Numbered from the stretch's first letter, positions 25,230-34,535 are shown. The stretch is 64,000 nt of DNA from [Actinomadura] parvosata subsp. kistnae (GCF_900323885.1 NZ_OOHJ01000018.1:1785001-1849000), one strand, 5' to 3'. Translations and numbers: made by a program. The notes: generated from the letters alone by a model not told the origin.

Positions 25230-27054
25230 TCCCGTCCTGCCCTCTTCGGGCGTCCTCGCCCCTCTCGGCCTCGATTCCGTACGCGTGCTGCCGGGCTTCT
25301 GGGGCGACCGGATCGCGCTCAACAACGAGGTGACGATCGCCCACTGCCAGGAATGGGAGGAACGCGAAGGCTGGATCGGCAACTTCCGCGGTGAGCGGCC
25401 GCGCAGGGGGCGGGAGTTCAGCGACTCGGAGATCTACAAGCTGCTGGAGGCGATGGCCTGGGCGGACCATCCGGGCCTGCCCGCGCTGGCGGAGATCGTG
25501 GCGCGGGCGCAGGAGGGCGACGGTTACCTCAACACGCGCTGGTCGGGCAGCCGTTACACGGACTTCGAGTGGGGTCACGAGCTCTACTGCTACGGCCATC
25601 TCATCCAGGCGGGCGTGGCGCGGCTGCGCAGGCACGGCGCGGACCAGCTCACGGAGGTCGTGACGAAGGCGGCCGACCACGTGTGCCGCCGCTTCATGGA
25701 CACGAACGAGACGTGCGGCCACCCGGTGATCGAGATGGCGCTGGTCGAGCTGTACCGGGCGACCGGCGCCGAGCGGTACCTGGAGATGGCCCGCCGCTTC
25801 GTCGAGCGGCGCGGCCTGCCCGCGCTGGCCGACATCCCGTTCGGGCGCGGCTACTACCAGGACGACGTGCCCGTCCGGCAGGCGCAGGTGTTCCGCGGGC
25901 ACGTCGTGCGCGCGCTCTACCTGGCCTCGGGCGTGGTGGACGTGGCGGTCGAGACCGGCGACCAGGAGCTGCTGAAGGCGGTCGAGTCGCAGTGGGAGCG
26001 GACGGTCGCGCGGCGCACGCACCTGACCGGCGGCATGGGCTCGAGGCATGCCGACGAGTCGTACGGCGAGGACTACGAGCTGCCGCCGGACCGGGCCTAC
26101 AACGAGACGTGCGCGGGCATCGCCTCGATCATGCTGGCGCACCGGCTGCTGCTGGCCACCGGCGACGCCCGTTACGCCGACCTGGCCGAGCGCACGATGT
26201 ACAACGTGCTCGCCACCGGCGTGGCGCTGGACGGGAAGTCGTTCTTCTACGTCAACCCGCTGCACGTGCGGGTGCCGGCCACGCCGCTGGACGGCGTCAA
26301 CCACGCCGCCGAGGGCGGGCTGCGCTCGCCGTGGTTCGACGTGTCGTGCTGCCCGAACAACATCGCCCGCACGCTCGCCTCGCTGCCCGCCTACGTGGCC
26401 GCGGCGAAGGACGACGGCGTGCTGATCCACCACCTCACCCCGGCGGAGATCCGCTCGGGACGGCTGGCGCTGCGGGTGGAGACCGGTTACCCGTGGCAGG
26501 GCTCGGTGAGCGTGCGCGTGCTGGAGGACGGGGAGGGCCGGATCGGGCTGCGCGTCCCGGCCTGGGCGACGGACGCCACGCTGGCGCACGTCCCGGCCTC
26601 CTCCCCGGACGCGCCCCTGCCCGAGGGCCCGGTCGTGCGGCCGGTCGATCCCGGCTACGCCTACGTGGAGGGGCCGTGGCGGGCCGGCGACGAGATCCGG
26701 CTCGAACTGCCGATGCGGCCCCGGTGGACCGTGCCGGACCGGCGGATCGACGCCTTGCGCGGCAGCGCCGCCGTGGAGCGGGGGCCGCTCGTCTACTGCG
26801 CGGAGTCGGTGGCCGACGAGCCGCCGCTGGCCGGGGTGACCGCCCAGGTGGAGCCGCCGGTGGAGCACGAGGCGGACGGCGTGGTGGAGCTGGAGGTGGG
26901 GGCGCGGCTGGCGTCCGGGAGCGACGGCTCCTGGCCGTACGGACCGCCGCGCACGGCCGAGGACGGCGCCGAAGTGCGGCTGCGGCTGGTGCCCTACCAC
27001 CGCTGGGGCAACCGCGGCCCCGCGACCATGCGCGTCTGGCTTCCGACGATCTAG
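25222..27054 (+). CDS. GH127 beta-L-arabinofuranosidase, cytoplasmic
   Basis: 610 residues from GTG 25222, no signal peptide. The GH127 (DUF1680) signature is complete: ADESYGEDYELP with E279, YNETCAGI with E295 and C297, and WFDVSCCPNNIAR with C376/C377. By motif position these correspond to the acid/base Glu, the zinc ligands and the nucleophilic Cys of the Bifidobacterium enzyme HypBA1. The fold is an (alpha/alpha)6 barrel followed by beta-sandwiches. It would remove terminal beta-L-arabinofuranose from imported oligosaccharides. Other activities occur in this family, so substrate is inferred from residues and context. Confidence 0.9.
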   Translation: MANPVLPSSGVLAPLGLDSVRVLPGFWGDRIALNNEVTIAHCQEWEEREGWIGNFRGERPRRGREFSDSEIYKLLEAMAWADHPGLPALAEIVARAQEGDGYLNTRWSGSRYTDFEWGHELYCYGHLIQAGVARLRRHGADQLTEVVTKAADHVCRRFMDTNETCGHPVIEMALVELYRATGAERYLEMARRFVERRGLPALADIPFGRGYYQDDVPVRQAQVFRGHVVRALYLASGVVDVAVETGDQELLKAVESQWERTVARRTHLTGGMGSRHADESYGEDYELPPDRAYNETCAGIASIMLAHRLLLATGDARYADLAERTMYNVLATGVALDGKSFFYVNPLHVRVPATPLDGVNHAAEGGLRSPWFDVSCCPNNIARTLASLPAYVAAAKDDGVLIHHLTPAEIRSGRLALRVETGYPWQGSVSVRVLEDGEGRIGLRVPAWATDATLAHVPASSPDAPLPEGPVVRPVDPGYAYVEGPWRAGDEIRLELPMRPRWTVPDRRIDALRGSAAVERGPLVYCAESVADEPPLAGVTAQVEPPVEHEADGVVELEVGARLASGSDGSWPYGPPRTAEDGAEVRLRLVPYHRWGNRGPATMRVWLPTI

Positions 27055-27063
27055 GAGAGGTAC

Positions 27064-30000
27064 GTGCGTAAACCGCTGGTGTGCTTGGCCGTGTTAGCGC
27101 TCACAGCCTCGCTGGGCGTGGCCCCGTCCCACGCGGACGACACGCTCGGCCTGCCGGTCTTCACGGGCGACGACCCGGTGCCGGCCGAGCCCGTGAGCTA
27201 CCACCCGCGCCGGATGATGGCCGAGATCTACAAGAAGGAGAAGGGCGGCGACTCGTACTGGATCGACCGCATGCTCGCCCGCCCCGGTGACGACCCGGCC
27301 GGGCCGTGGCTGATGACGCGCGGGCGGGCGCTGTTCATGAAGGAGCACGACCCGTCGGTGCTCGGTTTCGGCGGGTACGTGGCGTACTGGGAGAGCATCG
27401 ACAACCGCGACGCGTACGAGATCTCGCTCGGCACCCCGCTCACCGAGGACGTCGGCAAGCGCCTGCAGATGCCCAGCCACTGGACCGGCCGGTACTCAGG
27501 TGACGGGCTCGCCGTCGGGGTCAAGAAGTTCATCACCCACGAGAACGTGGCCGTGACCACCCTGGAGATCACCAACACCGGGGCGGAGCCGCGCACGGTG
27601 CCCGTCACCGTCACCTCGCCGTACGCCAAGCAGGCCGACGGCGACCGCGAGCTGACCGGCACGGTGTGGGCGAAGAACAAGCTGACCACGATCTTCCCCC
27701 GGCTGAGCGGCGACGGGCTGAAGGTGTCGGACGGCACGCTCACGGGCTCGCTCACCGTCGAGCCGGGCAAGACCGTGCGGACCAAGGTGCAGATGGGCTT
27801 CGTCACCGAGGAGCTGCCGAGGTCGCGCGCGGAGTACGACGGCTACAAGGGCCGCTCGCCCGAGCAGGCGCTGCGCCGCCAGCTCCAGGACTACAACGCC
27901 TGGTGGGCCGACAACCTGCCCTACATCGACGTGCCCGACGAGAACATCAAGAAGTTCGTCTACTACCGCTGGTGGCTGATGCGCTTCAACTTCCTCGACG
28001 CCGACATCCCGGGCAACGACTTCCAGTTCCCCACGTCGGTGGAGGGGGCGCTGGGCTACAACAACGCGATCGTGCTGACCGTGCCGATGTTCGTGCAGGA
28101 CCTGAAGTACCTGCGGGACCCGATCTACTCGTACGGGCCGTGGGTGTCGGCGGGCGAGGTCTCGCGCGGCTCGAAGTACACCGACAACCCGGGCGACCCG
28201 GAGAACTGGTCGAACAGCTACACCCAGTACATCTCGGCCGCCGCGCTGGAGAGCTACCAGATCCACGGCGGGCAGCCGTCGATCCTGCGCAACCTGGCCA
28301 GGTACGCCGAGAAGGACGTGTACGGGCAGCTCGCCGCGTACGACTCCAACGACAACGGCGTCATCGAGTACGACTGGGAGGCGATGACCGGCAACGACGC
28401 CGACGCGGTGTCGTTCCACTACTACGACCGGGCCAACGAGCGGCTGGAAGGCGCCTACGTCTACGCCAACGCGATGGCGGCGGCGCAGGCGTACGAGCTG
28501 GCGGGCGACCGGGCGAAGGCCACGGAGCTGCGCGGCGTCGCGGACAAGGTGCGGAACGGCATCCTCTCCTTGCTGTGGGACGAGCAGGCCAAGCTGTTCA
28601 AGCACCGCGACCTGCAGACGGGCAACCTGATCCCGTGGAAGGAGTCCAACAACTACATCCCGTACGCCACCGGCCTCGTCCCCACCGATGACCCGAAATA
28701 TCGGGAAGCGCTCCGGTTGTGGGCTGATCCTGCGGAATATCCGATCTTCCCGGCGTACACGGCCAACCAGAAGGACAAGGCGGAGGCCGCCGCCGCCGGC
28801 AACCCCGGCACCAACAACTTCTCCCAGATCAACTCCACCCGGAACTTCGCGCTGTTCTCCAAGGCGCTGCGCCAGTACGCCAGTCCGTACATCACTCCCG
28901 AGCAGTACAAGCAGCTCCTGTACTGGAACGCCTGGTCGCAGTACGTCGGCGGCGACACCCGCTACCCCGACGCCAACGAGTTCTGGGCGAACTGGGACCC
29001 GCAGACCAGGACAATCGGCTACCGCTCCTGGATCCACCACACGATCCTCGGCAGCAGCAACTGGACCGTCATCGAGGACGTCATGGGCCTGCGCCCGCGC
29101 TCGGACGGCAAGGTGGAGCTGTGGCCGGTGGACATCGGCTGGGACCACTTCACCGTCAACGGCGTCGACTACCGGGGCGCCGACCTGACCATCGTCTGGG
29201 ACAAGCCCGGCGACGGCACCCGGCACTACCCCGGCGTGCCCGAGGGGTACTCGATCCTCGTCGACGGCAAGCGCGAGGTCACGCTCTCCGGCCTCGCCCA
29301 CGCGACCTGGGACCCGAGGACCGGCCAGGTCGAGGGCGGCACGGTCGTGCACGCCGGGAAGGCCCCGTCGCTCAAGGCCCCGACCGAGGTCGAGCTGACC
29401 GGCGACCGCGTCGAGGACCTGTTCCAGAAGGCCGGCGTGGACCTGCGCGCCGACCGCCCCAACCTGGTCACGTCCGCCACCGCCTCCCACGGCGACCCCG
29501 CAGGAGCGGTGGACGGCTCCACCATCAACGCCCCCGTCTGGGACGCCAAGGGCTCCGGCGACGCCCAGGACTGGCTGGCCGTGGACCTCGGCTCCGCCCG
29601 CGAGGTCGACCAGGTCAAGCTGTACTTCTTCAACGACCGCAAGGCGTACGGCGAGCCCGCCCTCTACTCGGTGCAGTACCTCGACGGCGACACCTGGAAG
29701 GACGTGCCGGGCCAGGACAAGCGGCCCCGCTACCCGCGCGCGAACCTCAACGAGGTGCGCTTCCCCGCCGTCACCACGCAGAAGCTGCGCGTCCTGGTCA
29801 CCCACCGGCCCGGGTACGCGACCGCACTGAAGGAGGTGCAGGCGTACCGGTCGGGCGCCGAGGCCGGCCGCGTCACCAACCACGCGCCGTCCGTGGTGCC
29901 CGTCGTGGACCCGGCGTTCACCCGGCCCGGGCAGGTCAGGGTCGAGGCCGTGGTCAAGGACGACGCCCTGCCCAAGGGCACGCTGAGCACGCAGTGGTCG

Positions 30001-31056
30001 AAGGCGGACGGGCCCGGCGAGGCGTACTTCACCGACCCGGCCGGGCCCGCCACGGTGGTCGCGTTCTCCGAGCCCGGGGCGTACACGCTGAAGCTGACCG
30101 CCACGGACGGCGCCAAGAGCACCACCGCCACCGTGCGCGTCACCGCCACCAGCCAGGCGGCCCAGGCGAACGTGGCGCCCAAGGCCACGCCCACCGCCTC
30201 CTACACCTCCCCGTGGGAGCGCGTCGGCGCGATCAACGACGGCATCGACCCGCCGCGCTCCAACGACGGCGCCAACCCGCGCTGGGGCACCTGGCCGCAG
30301 CAGGGCACGCAGTGGGTGCAGCTCGACTGGCCCGCGCCCGTCCAGGTGAACAAGGCGGACGTGTACTTCTTCGACGACGGCGGCGGCGTGCGCGTGCCCG
30401 CCTCGTGGAAGATCCAGCAGTGGGACGGCGACTCCTTCGAGGACGTCACCGGCGTCCAGTCCTACCCCAAGGCCGTGGACGCCTACAACACCGTCTCCTT
30501 CGACACCGTCACCACCTCCCGACTGCGCGTGCAGCTCGAATCGGGCGGGGCGTCGGTCGGCCTGCTGGAGGTCAAGGTGTACGAGGTGCCGCCGGACGCG
30601 GTGCGCCCCGTCCACGTGCCCACCCTGGCCGGCACGCTGCCGAAGCTGCCCGCCACGGTCGAGACCCTGTACGCCGACGGCTCGCGCGGCCAGGCCGCCG
30701 TCACCTGGCAGCAGGTGACGCCGGAGCAGGTCAGGACCGGCGGCACCAGCTTCACCGTCACCGGCCTGGCCGAGGGCGTGCGCCAGCCGGCCCAGGCGAC
30801 GGTGTACGTTCGCACCACCGGCGAGGTGACGATCACCTCGCTCGCCGAGGAGGCCGTCACCACCCGGGCCAGGGTCGCGCCGTCGCTGCCGAAGACGGTC
30901 GTGGCGACGTACAACGACGGCTCGAAGGACAGCTCGGTCGCCGTCACCTGGGAGGCCGTCGATCCCGCGAGGTACGCCCAGCCGGGCACGTTCGGGGTGA
31001 GCGGCCAGGTGGCGGGCACGACGATCGCGGCGAAGGCCACCGTCACCGTCCAGTAG
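27064..31056 (+). CDS. 1,330-aa secreted multi-domain glycoside hydrolase
   Basis: A GTG start with GGAGAGG upstream gives a signal peptide ending near PSHA-D (residue 24). Residues about 30-270 look like an N-terminal beta-sandwich. About 270-740 form an (alpha/alpha)6-barrel resembling the MGH1/GH63-like clan (FVYYRWWLMRFNFLD, AYDSNDNGVIEYDWEAMTG, YGPWVSAGEVSRG). Then come an F5/8-type-C module (about 800-945), a PKD/Ig-like domain (about 950-1040), a second F5/8-C module (about 1045-1180) and two Big_4-type domains to the end. It follows GH127 by 9 bp. The position equals that of the secreted beta-L-arabinobiosidase in bifidobacterial hyp loci, but family membership is not certain. Confidence 0.85.
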   Translation: MRKPLVCLAVLALTASLGVAPSHADDTLGLPVFTGDDPVPAEPVSYHPRRMMAEIYKKEKGGDSYWIDRMLARPGDDPAGPWLMTRGRALFMKEHDPSVLGFGGYVAYWESIDNRDAYEISLGTPLTEDVGKRLQMPSHWTGRYSGDGLAVGVKKFITHENVAVTTLEITNTGAEPRTVPVTVTSPYAKQADGDRELTGTVWAKNKLTTIFPRLSGDGLKVSDGTLTGSLTVEPGKTVRTKVQMGFVTEELPRSRAEYDGYKGRSPEQALRRQLQDYNAWWADNLPYIDVPDENIKKFVYYRWWLMRFNFLDADIPGNDFQFPTSVEGALGYNNAIVLTVPMFVQDLKYLRDPIYSYGPWVSAGEVSRGSKYTDNPGDPENWSNSYTQYISAAALESYQIHGGQPSILRNLARYAEKDVYGQLAAYDSNDNGVIEYDWEAMTGNDADAVSFHYYDRANERLEGAYVYANAMAAAQAYELAGDRAKATELRGVADKVRNGILSLLWDEQAKLFKHRDLQTGNLIPWKESNNYIPYATGLVPTDDPKYREALRLWADPAEYPIFPAYTANQKDKAEAAAAGNPGTNNFSQINSTRNFALFSKALRQYASPYITPEQYKQLLYWNAWSQYVGGDTRYPDANEFWANWDPQTRTIGYRSWIHHTILGSSNWTVIEDVMGLRPRSDGKVELWPVDIGWDHFTVNGVDYRGADLTIVWDKPGDGTRHYPGVPEGYSILVDGKREVTLSGLAHATWDPRTGQVEGGTVVHAGKAPSLKAPTEVELTGDRVEDLFQKAGVDLRADRPNLVTSATASHGDPAGAVDGSTINAPVWDAKGSGDAQDWLAVDLGSAREVDQVKLYFFNDRKAYGEPALYSVQYLDGDTWKDVPGQDKRPRYPRANLNEVRFPAVTTQKLRVLVTHRPGYATALKEVQAYRSGAEAGRVTNHAPSVVPVVDPAFTRPGQVRVEAVVKDDALPKGTLSTQWSKADGPGEAYFTDPAGPATVVAFSEPGAYTLKLTATDGAKSTTATVRVTATSQAAQANVAPKATPTASYTSPWERVGAINDGIDPPRSNDGANPRWGTWPQQGTQWVQLDWPAPVQVNKADVYFFDDGGGVRVPASWKIQQWDGDSFEDVTGVQSYPKAVDAYNTVSFDTVTTSRLRVQLESGGASVGLLEVKVYEVPPDAVRPVHVPTLAGTLPKLPATVETLYADGSRGQAAVTWQQVTPEQVRTGGTSFTVTGLAEGVRQPAQATVYVRTTGEVTITSLAEEAVTTRARVAPSLPKTVVATYNDGSKDSSVAVTWEAVDPARYAQPGTFGVSGQVAGTTIAAKATVTVQ
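27092..27105. promoter_or_regulatory. Intragenic LacI-type operator in the secreted hydrolase gene
   Basis: TGTTAGCGCTCACA, an imperfect palindrome around AGCGCT, lies 28 bp after the GTG start within signal-peptide codons and includes TTA codon 11. It repeats the site in the binding-protein gene at the same relative place. Confidence 0.62.
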
Positions 31057-31064
31057 CGCCTATT

Positions 31065-31101
31065 CTGTCCTGGCCCCACCTGTTTCGCGGGGCCAGGACA
31101 G
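31065..31101 (+). terminator. Perfect 13-bp hairpin after the sugar operon
   Basis: CTGTCCTGGCCCC (31065-31077) pairs exactly with GGGGCCAGGACAG (31089-31101) over an 11-nt loop. It begins 9 bp after the hydrolase stop and ends 15 bp before the kinase gene, so the sugar operon probably ends here. Confidence 0.8.
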
Positions 31102-31116
31102 GAGCGGGACAGCACG

Positions 31117-33156
31117 ATGGCCGAACTCGCCGGGAACAAGCCGAGACGCCTGACGGCCAGATTCGTGGTCGCGGCCGCCATGGCCGTGGCCTCGCCGGTG
31201 CTCGGCCTGGCCGCGATCCTCATCTGGGCCGGGCTGACCGACGAGTGGACGCCCATGCTGACCCTGAGCCCGCAGTCCGCCGTCACCTTCACCTTCCCCG
31301 CCGTCGGCGCGTTCCTCATCCACCACCGGCCCCGGCTCAACATGGCGTGGCTCATGTGCGTCGGCGGGTTCGCGGCGGCCGTCAGCGACGTGTCGAACGC
31401 GCTGATGTTCCGCGCCGCCTCGCACGGCGAGATGGCGCTGGCGGGGTGGTTGCGGGTGCCGACGCAGCTCGGGTGGGCGGTGTGCGGGCTGACGCTCACG
31501 ATGGTGCTGCCGCTGTACTCGCCGGACGGCCGGCTGCCGTCGAAGCGGTGGCGGCCCGCCCTGTGGCTGGGCTGCGTGGCGATCGGGGCGGCGACCGTCC
31601 GGTACGTGTTCAGGATGTCGCCCGCGCCCGGCACCACCCCGTTCCCGGCGATCATCCCGAACCCGCTGCAGATCCCGGCGCTGCATCCGTACATGGGTGT
31701 GATCACGACCGTGAGCTGGGCGGGCATCTACACCGCGATGGCGCTGGCCGCGCTGTCGCTGGCGGTGCGGATGCGGCGGGCCGACCCGGCGGGGCGGCGG
31801 CAGATCGGCTGGCCGCTGCTCGCGTTCGCCGGGTACATCTTCTTCCTGATCCTGGGTGCGATCTGGCCGGTGTTCATGTGGCCGGCGATCGCGTGGGCGG
31901 CGGCGATCCCGTTCGCGGTGGCGTTCGCGGTGATGCGCTACCGGCTGTACGGCATCGACACCGTGATCAGCCGGGCGTTCGTGGCGGCCGGCGTGGTCGT
32001 CGTGGTCAGCCTCGTCTACTTCGGCGCGGGCACGCTGTCGAGCCTGGTCGTCTCCGGCTACGACCAGGTGGCCGGCGTCGCCGCCGCGTTGTTCGCGGGC
32101 GCGTTCTTCCAGCCGCTGCGGCGCGCGTTGCAGCGCGCCATGGACCGGCTCCTGTACGGCGCGGTCGGCGACCCGGGCCTGCTGGCCGAGCGGCTGACGC
32201 AGGCGGTGCGCGGCGCCGACCCGGCCAGGGCGCTGACCTCGGTGGTCAGCGTGCTGCGTGACGGGCTCGCGGTCGAGGGCGTGGCCGTGGAGGTGGCCGA
32301 CGGCGAGCCCCGTTACGTGGAGAGCGGCCGGGTGGGGCCGGACGCGCGGGAGGTGCCGCTGGTCTGGCACGGGGCGCGGGTCGGCCGCCTGCTCGTCGGC
32401 CCGCCGGGGCCGCGCCGCTTCCCCGCCGCGCACAACGAGCGGGTGCTGGCCACGCTCACCCCGTACGCGGCGGACGTCGCGCACGCCGTCCGCATGGCCG
32501 CCGACCTGCAACGATCGCGCGAGCGCATCCTGACGGCCAGGGAGGAAGAGCGCCGCCGGCTGCGCCGCGACCTGCACGACGGCCTCGGCCAGACGCTCTC
32601 GGCGATGGCGATGACCATCAACATGGCCCGCCTCAGCCTCAAGAGCTCCCCGGAGGCCGCCGACGAGCTGCTGCGGGAGCTGCACGCCGGCATGAGCGCC
32701 GTGACCAGCGACATCCGCGAGCTGGTGTACGGCCTGCGCCCGCCCGCGCTCGACGACCTCGGCCTCGCCCGCGCGGTCCGCGACCTGGCGGCGCGCTCCT
32801 CCCCCGGCACTGAGGTCGAGGTGGAGGTCGAAGGGGACCTGGAGGACCTGCCCGCGGCCGTCGAGGTGGCCGTCTACCGCATCGTCCAGGAGGCGCTGAC
32901 CAACATCGGCCGGCACGCCGAGGCGTCCAGGGCGCGGATCGTGCTCCAGCGGGAGGAGTCGGTGCTGCGCGTGCTCGTGACCGACGACGGCAAGGGGCTG
33001 CCCGAGTCGCACCGCGCCGGCGTCGGGCTGGGCTCGATGCGCGAACGAGCCGCCGAGCTGGGCGGCATCTGCGTGGTGACCGGCGAGCCGGGGGCGGGCA
33101 CCCGCGTCGAGGTCATGCTGCCGCTCCTGACGGCCGGGCCGCTGGCGCGGACGTGA
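31117..33156 (+). CDS. NarL-type membrane sensor histidine kinase, no adjacent regulator
   Basis: 679 residues. About eight N-terminal membrane spans (residues 15-320) are followed by a GAF-like segment (about 350-460). The HisKA_3 dimerisation helix has phospho-acceptor His in RRDLHDGLGQTLSAM, and the HATPase domain ends the protein (QEALTNIGRHAEAS, VTDDGKGLPES, GLGSMRERAAELGG). All catalytic boxes are intact. No response regulator lies nearby, unlike the pair at 43.9 kb, so the partner must be elsewhere. Separated from the sugar operon by a hairpin. Confidence 0.9.
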   Translation: MAELAGNKPRRLTARFVVAAAMAVASPVLGLAAILIWAGLTDEWTPMLTLSPQSAVTFTFPAVGAFLIHHRPRLNMAWLMCVGGFAAAVSDVSNALMFRAASHGEMALAGWLRVPTQLGWAVCGLTLTMVLPLYSPDGRLPSKRWRPALWLGCVAIGAATVRYVFRMSPAPGTTPFPAIIPNPLQIPALHPYMGVITTVSWAGIYTAMALAALSLAVRMRRADPAGRRQIGWPLLAFAGYIFFLILGAIWPVFMWPAIAWAAAIPFAVAFAVMRYRLYGIDTVISRAFVAAGVVVVVSLVYFGAGTLSSLVVSGYDQVAGVAAALFAGAFFQPLRRALQRAMDRLLYGAVGDPGLLAERLTQAVRGADPARALTSVVSVLRDGLAVEGVAVEVADGEPRYVESGRVGPDAREVPLVWHGARVGRLLVGPPGPRRFPAAHNERVLATLTPYAADVAHAVRMAADLQRSRERILTAREEERRRLRRDLHDGLGQTLSAMAMTINMARLSLKSSPEAADELLRELHAGMSAVTSDIRELVYGLRPPALDDLGLARAVRDLAARSSPGTEVEVEVEGDLEDLPAAVEVAVYRIVQEALTNIGRHAEASRARIVLQREESVLRVLVTDDGKGLPESHRAGVGLGSMRERAAELGGICVVTGEPGAGTRVEVMLPLLTAGPLART

Positions 33157-33180
33157 GGCGAGTGGTGGTTTCCTATACGC

Positions 33181-33447
33181 ATGCCTGATCTCGTAGTCGA
33201 CGGCGGCGACAAGCTCTGCGTGCAGTTGCTCATCGAGCTGCGGGCCCACGTGCGCGCCGCCGGGCCGGGCGCCGTCATCCACCTCATCGCCACCGACCCG
33301 GCCGCGCCGGTGGACCTGCCGGCGTGGTGCCACCTGACCGGGCACACCTACCTGGGGCCGGTGGAGGGGGAGCGGCCGACGTACGCGCTGCGGGTGGCCG
33401 AGTCGGCGGCGGAGACGCAGGAGTCGAAGCCGTGGCACGCGGCTTAA
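33181..33447 (+). CDS. TusA-like small sulfurtransferase-fold protein
   Basis: 88 residues, with DLVVDGGDKLCVQLLIELRA in place of the TusA opening. The conserved Cys (residue 13) is followed by Val instead of Pro. ATDPAAPVDLPAWCHLTGH matches the second conserved stretch of the fold. The CP-to-CV change and second Cys distinguish it from true TusA, so sulfur relay is possible but unproven. It begins 24 bp after the kinase stop and may be cotranscribed with it. Confidence 0.75.
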   Translation: MPDLVVDGGDKLCVQLLIELRAHVRAAGPGAVIHLIATDPAAPVDLPAWCHLTGHTYLGPVEGERPTYALRVAESAAETQESKPWHAA

Positions 33448-33515
33448 GCGGTTAACGACCGGGCCGGCCGCCTGGCCTAAAGTATGGAGGGTTATCCGGT
33501 TCAGAGAGGGACTCC

Positions 33516-34532
33516 GTGAAGAGACCGACGATCGCCGACATCGCCAGCCGGGCGGGAGTGTCCAAGGTGGCGGTCTCCTACGCGCTCAACGGGCAGCCGG
33601 GCGTGTCGGAGGCGACCCGCGCCCGGATCGTCGCCATCGCCGACGAGATCGGCTGGCGCCCCAACAGCGCCGCCCGCGCACTCAACGGCGCCCGGGCCAA
33701 CTGCGTGGGCCTCGCCCTGTGCCGGCCCGCGCGCATCCTCGGGGTCGAGCCGTTCTTCATGGAGCTGATCAGCGGCATCGAGGGGGTGCTGGCCGACCGC
33801 TCGTACGCGCTGCTGCTCCAGGTCGTCACCAGCCACCAGCAGGAGAGCGAGGTCTACCGCCACTGGTGGGGTGAGAGCCGCATCGACGGCGTGTTCCTCG
33901 TGGACCTGCACTACGACGACTCCCGCGTGGCCGAGCTGGAGCGGCTCGGCATGCCGGCCGTCGTCATCGGCCACCCCTCCCAGTCGGGCTCGCTGTCGGC
34001 CATCTGGTCGGAGGAGGGCGAGGCCGTGCGCGAGACCGTCGGCTACCTCGTCGCGCTCGGGCACCGCCGCCTCGCGCGGGTGGCCGGGCTGCCCGAGCTC
34101 GTGCACACGACCGTCCGGGACCAGGCGTTCACGCAGGCGTGCGAGGGCGTGGCCGAGCACGTCATCGTGCACACCGACTACACCGGCGAGGAGGGCGCGC
34201 GGGCCACCCGGCGGCTGCTCAGCTCGCCCGACCGGCCCACCGCGATCGTCTACGACAACGACATCATGGCCGTGGCGGGCCTTTCGGTGGCGCAGGAGAT
34301 GCGGGTCGAGGTGCCACGCGACCTGTCCATCGTGGCCTGGGACGACTCGCCGCTCGCCCAGGTGGTGCGGCCCCCGCTGACCGCGCTGACCCGCGACATC
34401 CCCGCCTACGGGGCCCATGCCGCGCAGCGCCTGCTCGCGCTGATCGCGGGCGAGGACGTGCCCCCGTACGAGGATCAGGCCGCCGTCCTCACGCCGCGCG
34501 GCAGCACCGGCCCCGCCCCATCCGGCGCGTGA
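33516..34532 (+). CDS. LacI family regulator, second copy
   Basis: 338 residues. TIADIASRAGVSKVAVSYALNG is the DNA-binding helix-turn-helix, followed by RPNSAARALNG (hinge region). The ligand core is complete (CVGLALCRPARILG, FFMELISGIEG, AIVYDNDIMAVAGLS, SIVAWDDSPLAQ, PPLTALTRDI). The effector-binding residues differ from the first LacI, so it senses something else. No transporter or hydrolase is adjacent; it is followed by a repeat-rich gap. TTATCCGGTTCA just upstream may be an autoregulatory site. Confidence 0.9.
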   Translation: MKRPTIADIASRAGVSKVAVSYALNGQPGVSEATRARIVAIADEIGWRPNSAARALNGARANCVGLALCRPARILGVEPFFMELISGIEGVLADRSYALLLQVVTSHQQESEVYRHWWGESRIDGVFLVDLHYDDSRVAELERLGMPAVVIGHPSQSGSLSAIWSEEGEAVRETVGYLVALGHRRLARVAGLPELVHTTVRDQAFTQACEGVAEHVIVHTDYTGEEGARATRRLLSSPDRPTAIVYDNDIMAVAGLSVAQEMRVEVPRDLSIVAWDDSPLAQVVRPPLTALTRDIPAYGAHAAQRLLALIAGEDVPPYEDQAAVLTPRGSTGPAPSGA

Positions 34533-34535
34533 CCA

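Noticed and set aside
27496..30615. A 1,039-codon antisense frame under the secreted hydrolase
   Set aside because: Val/Gly/Asp/Arg-rich shadow typical of a third-position GC mirror; no motif.
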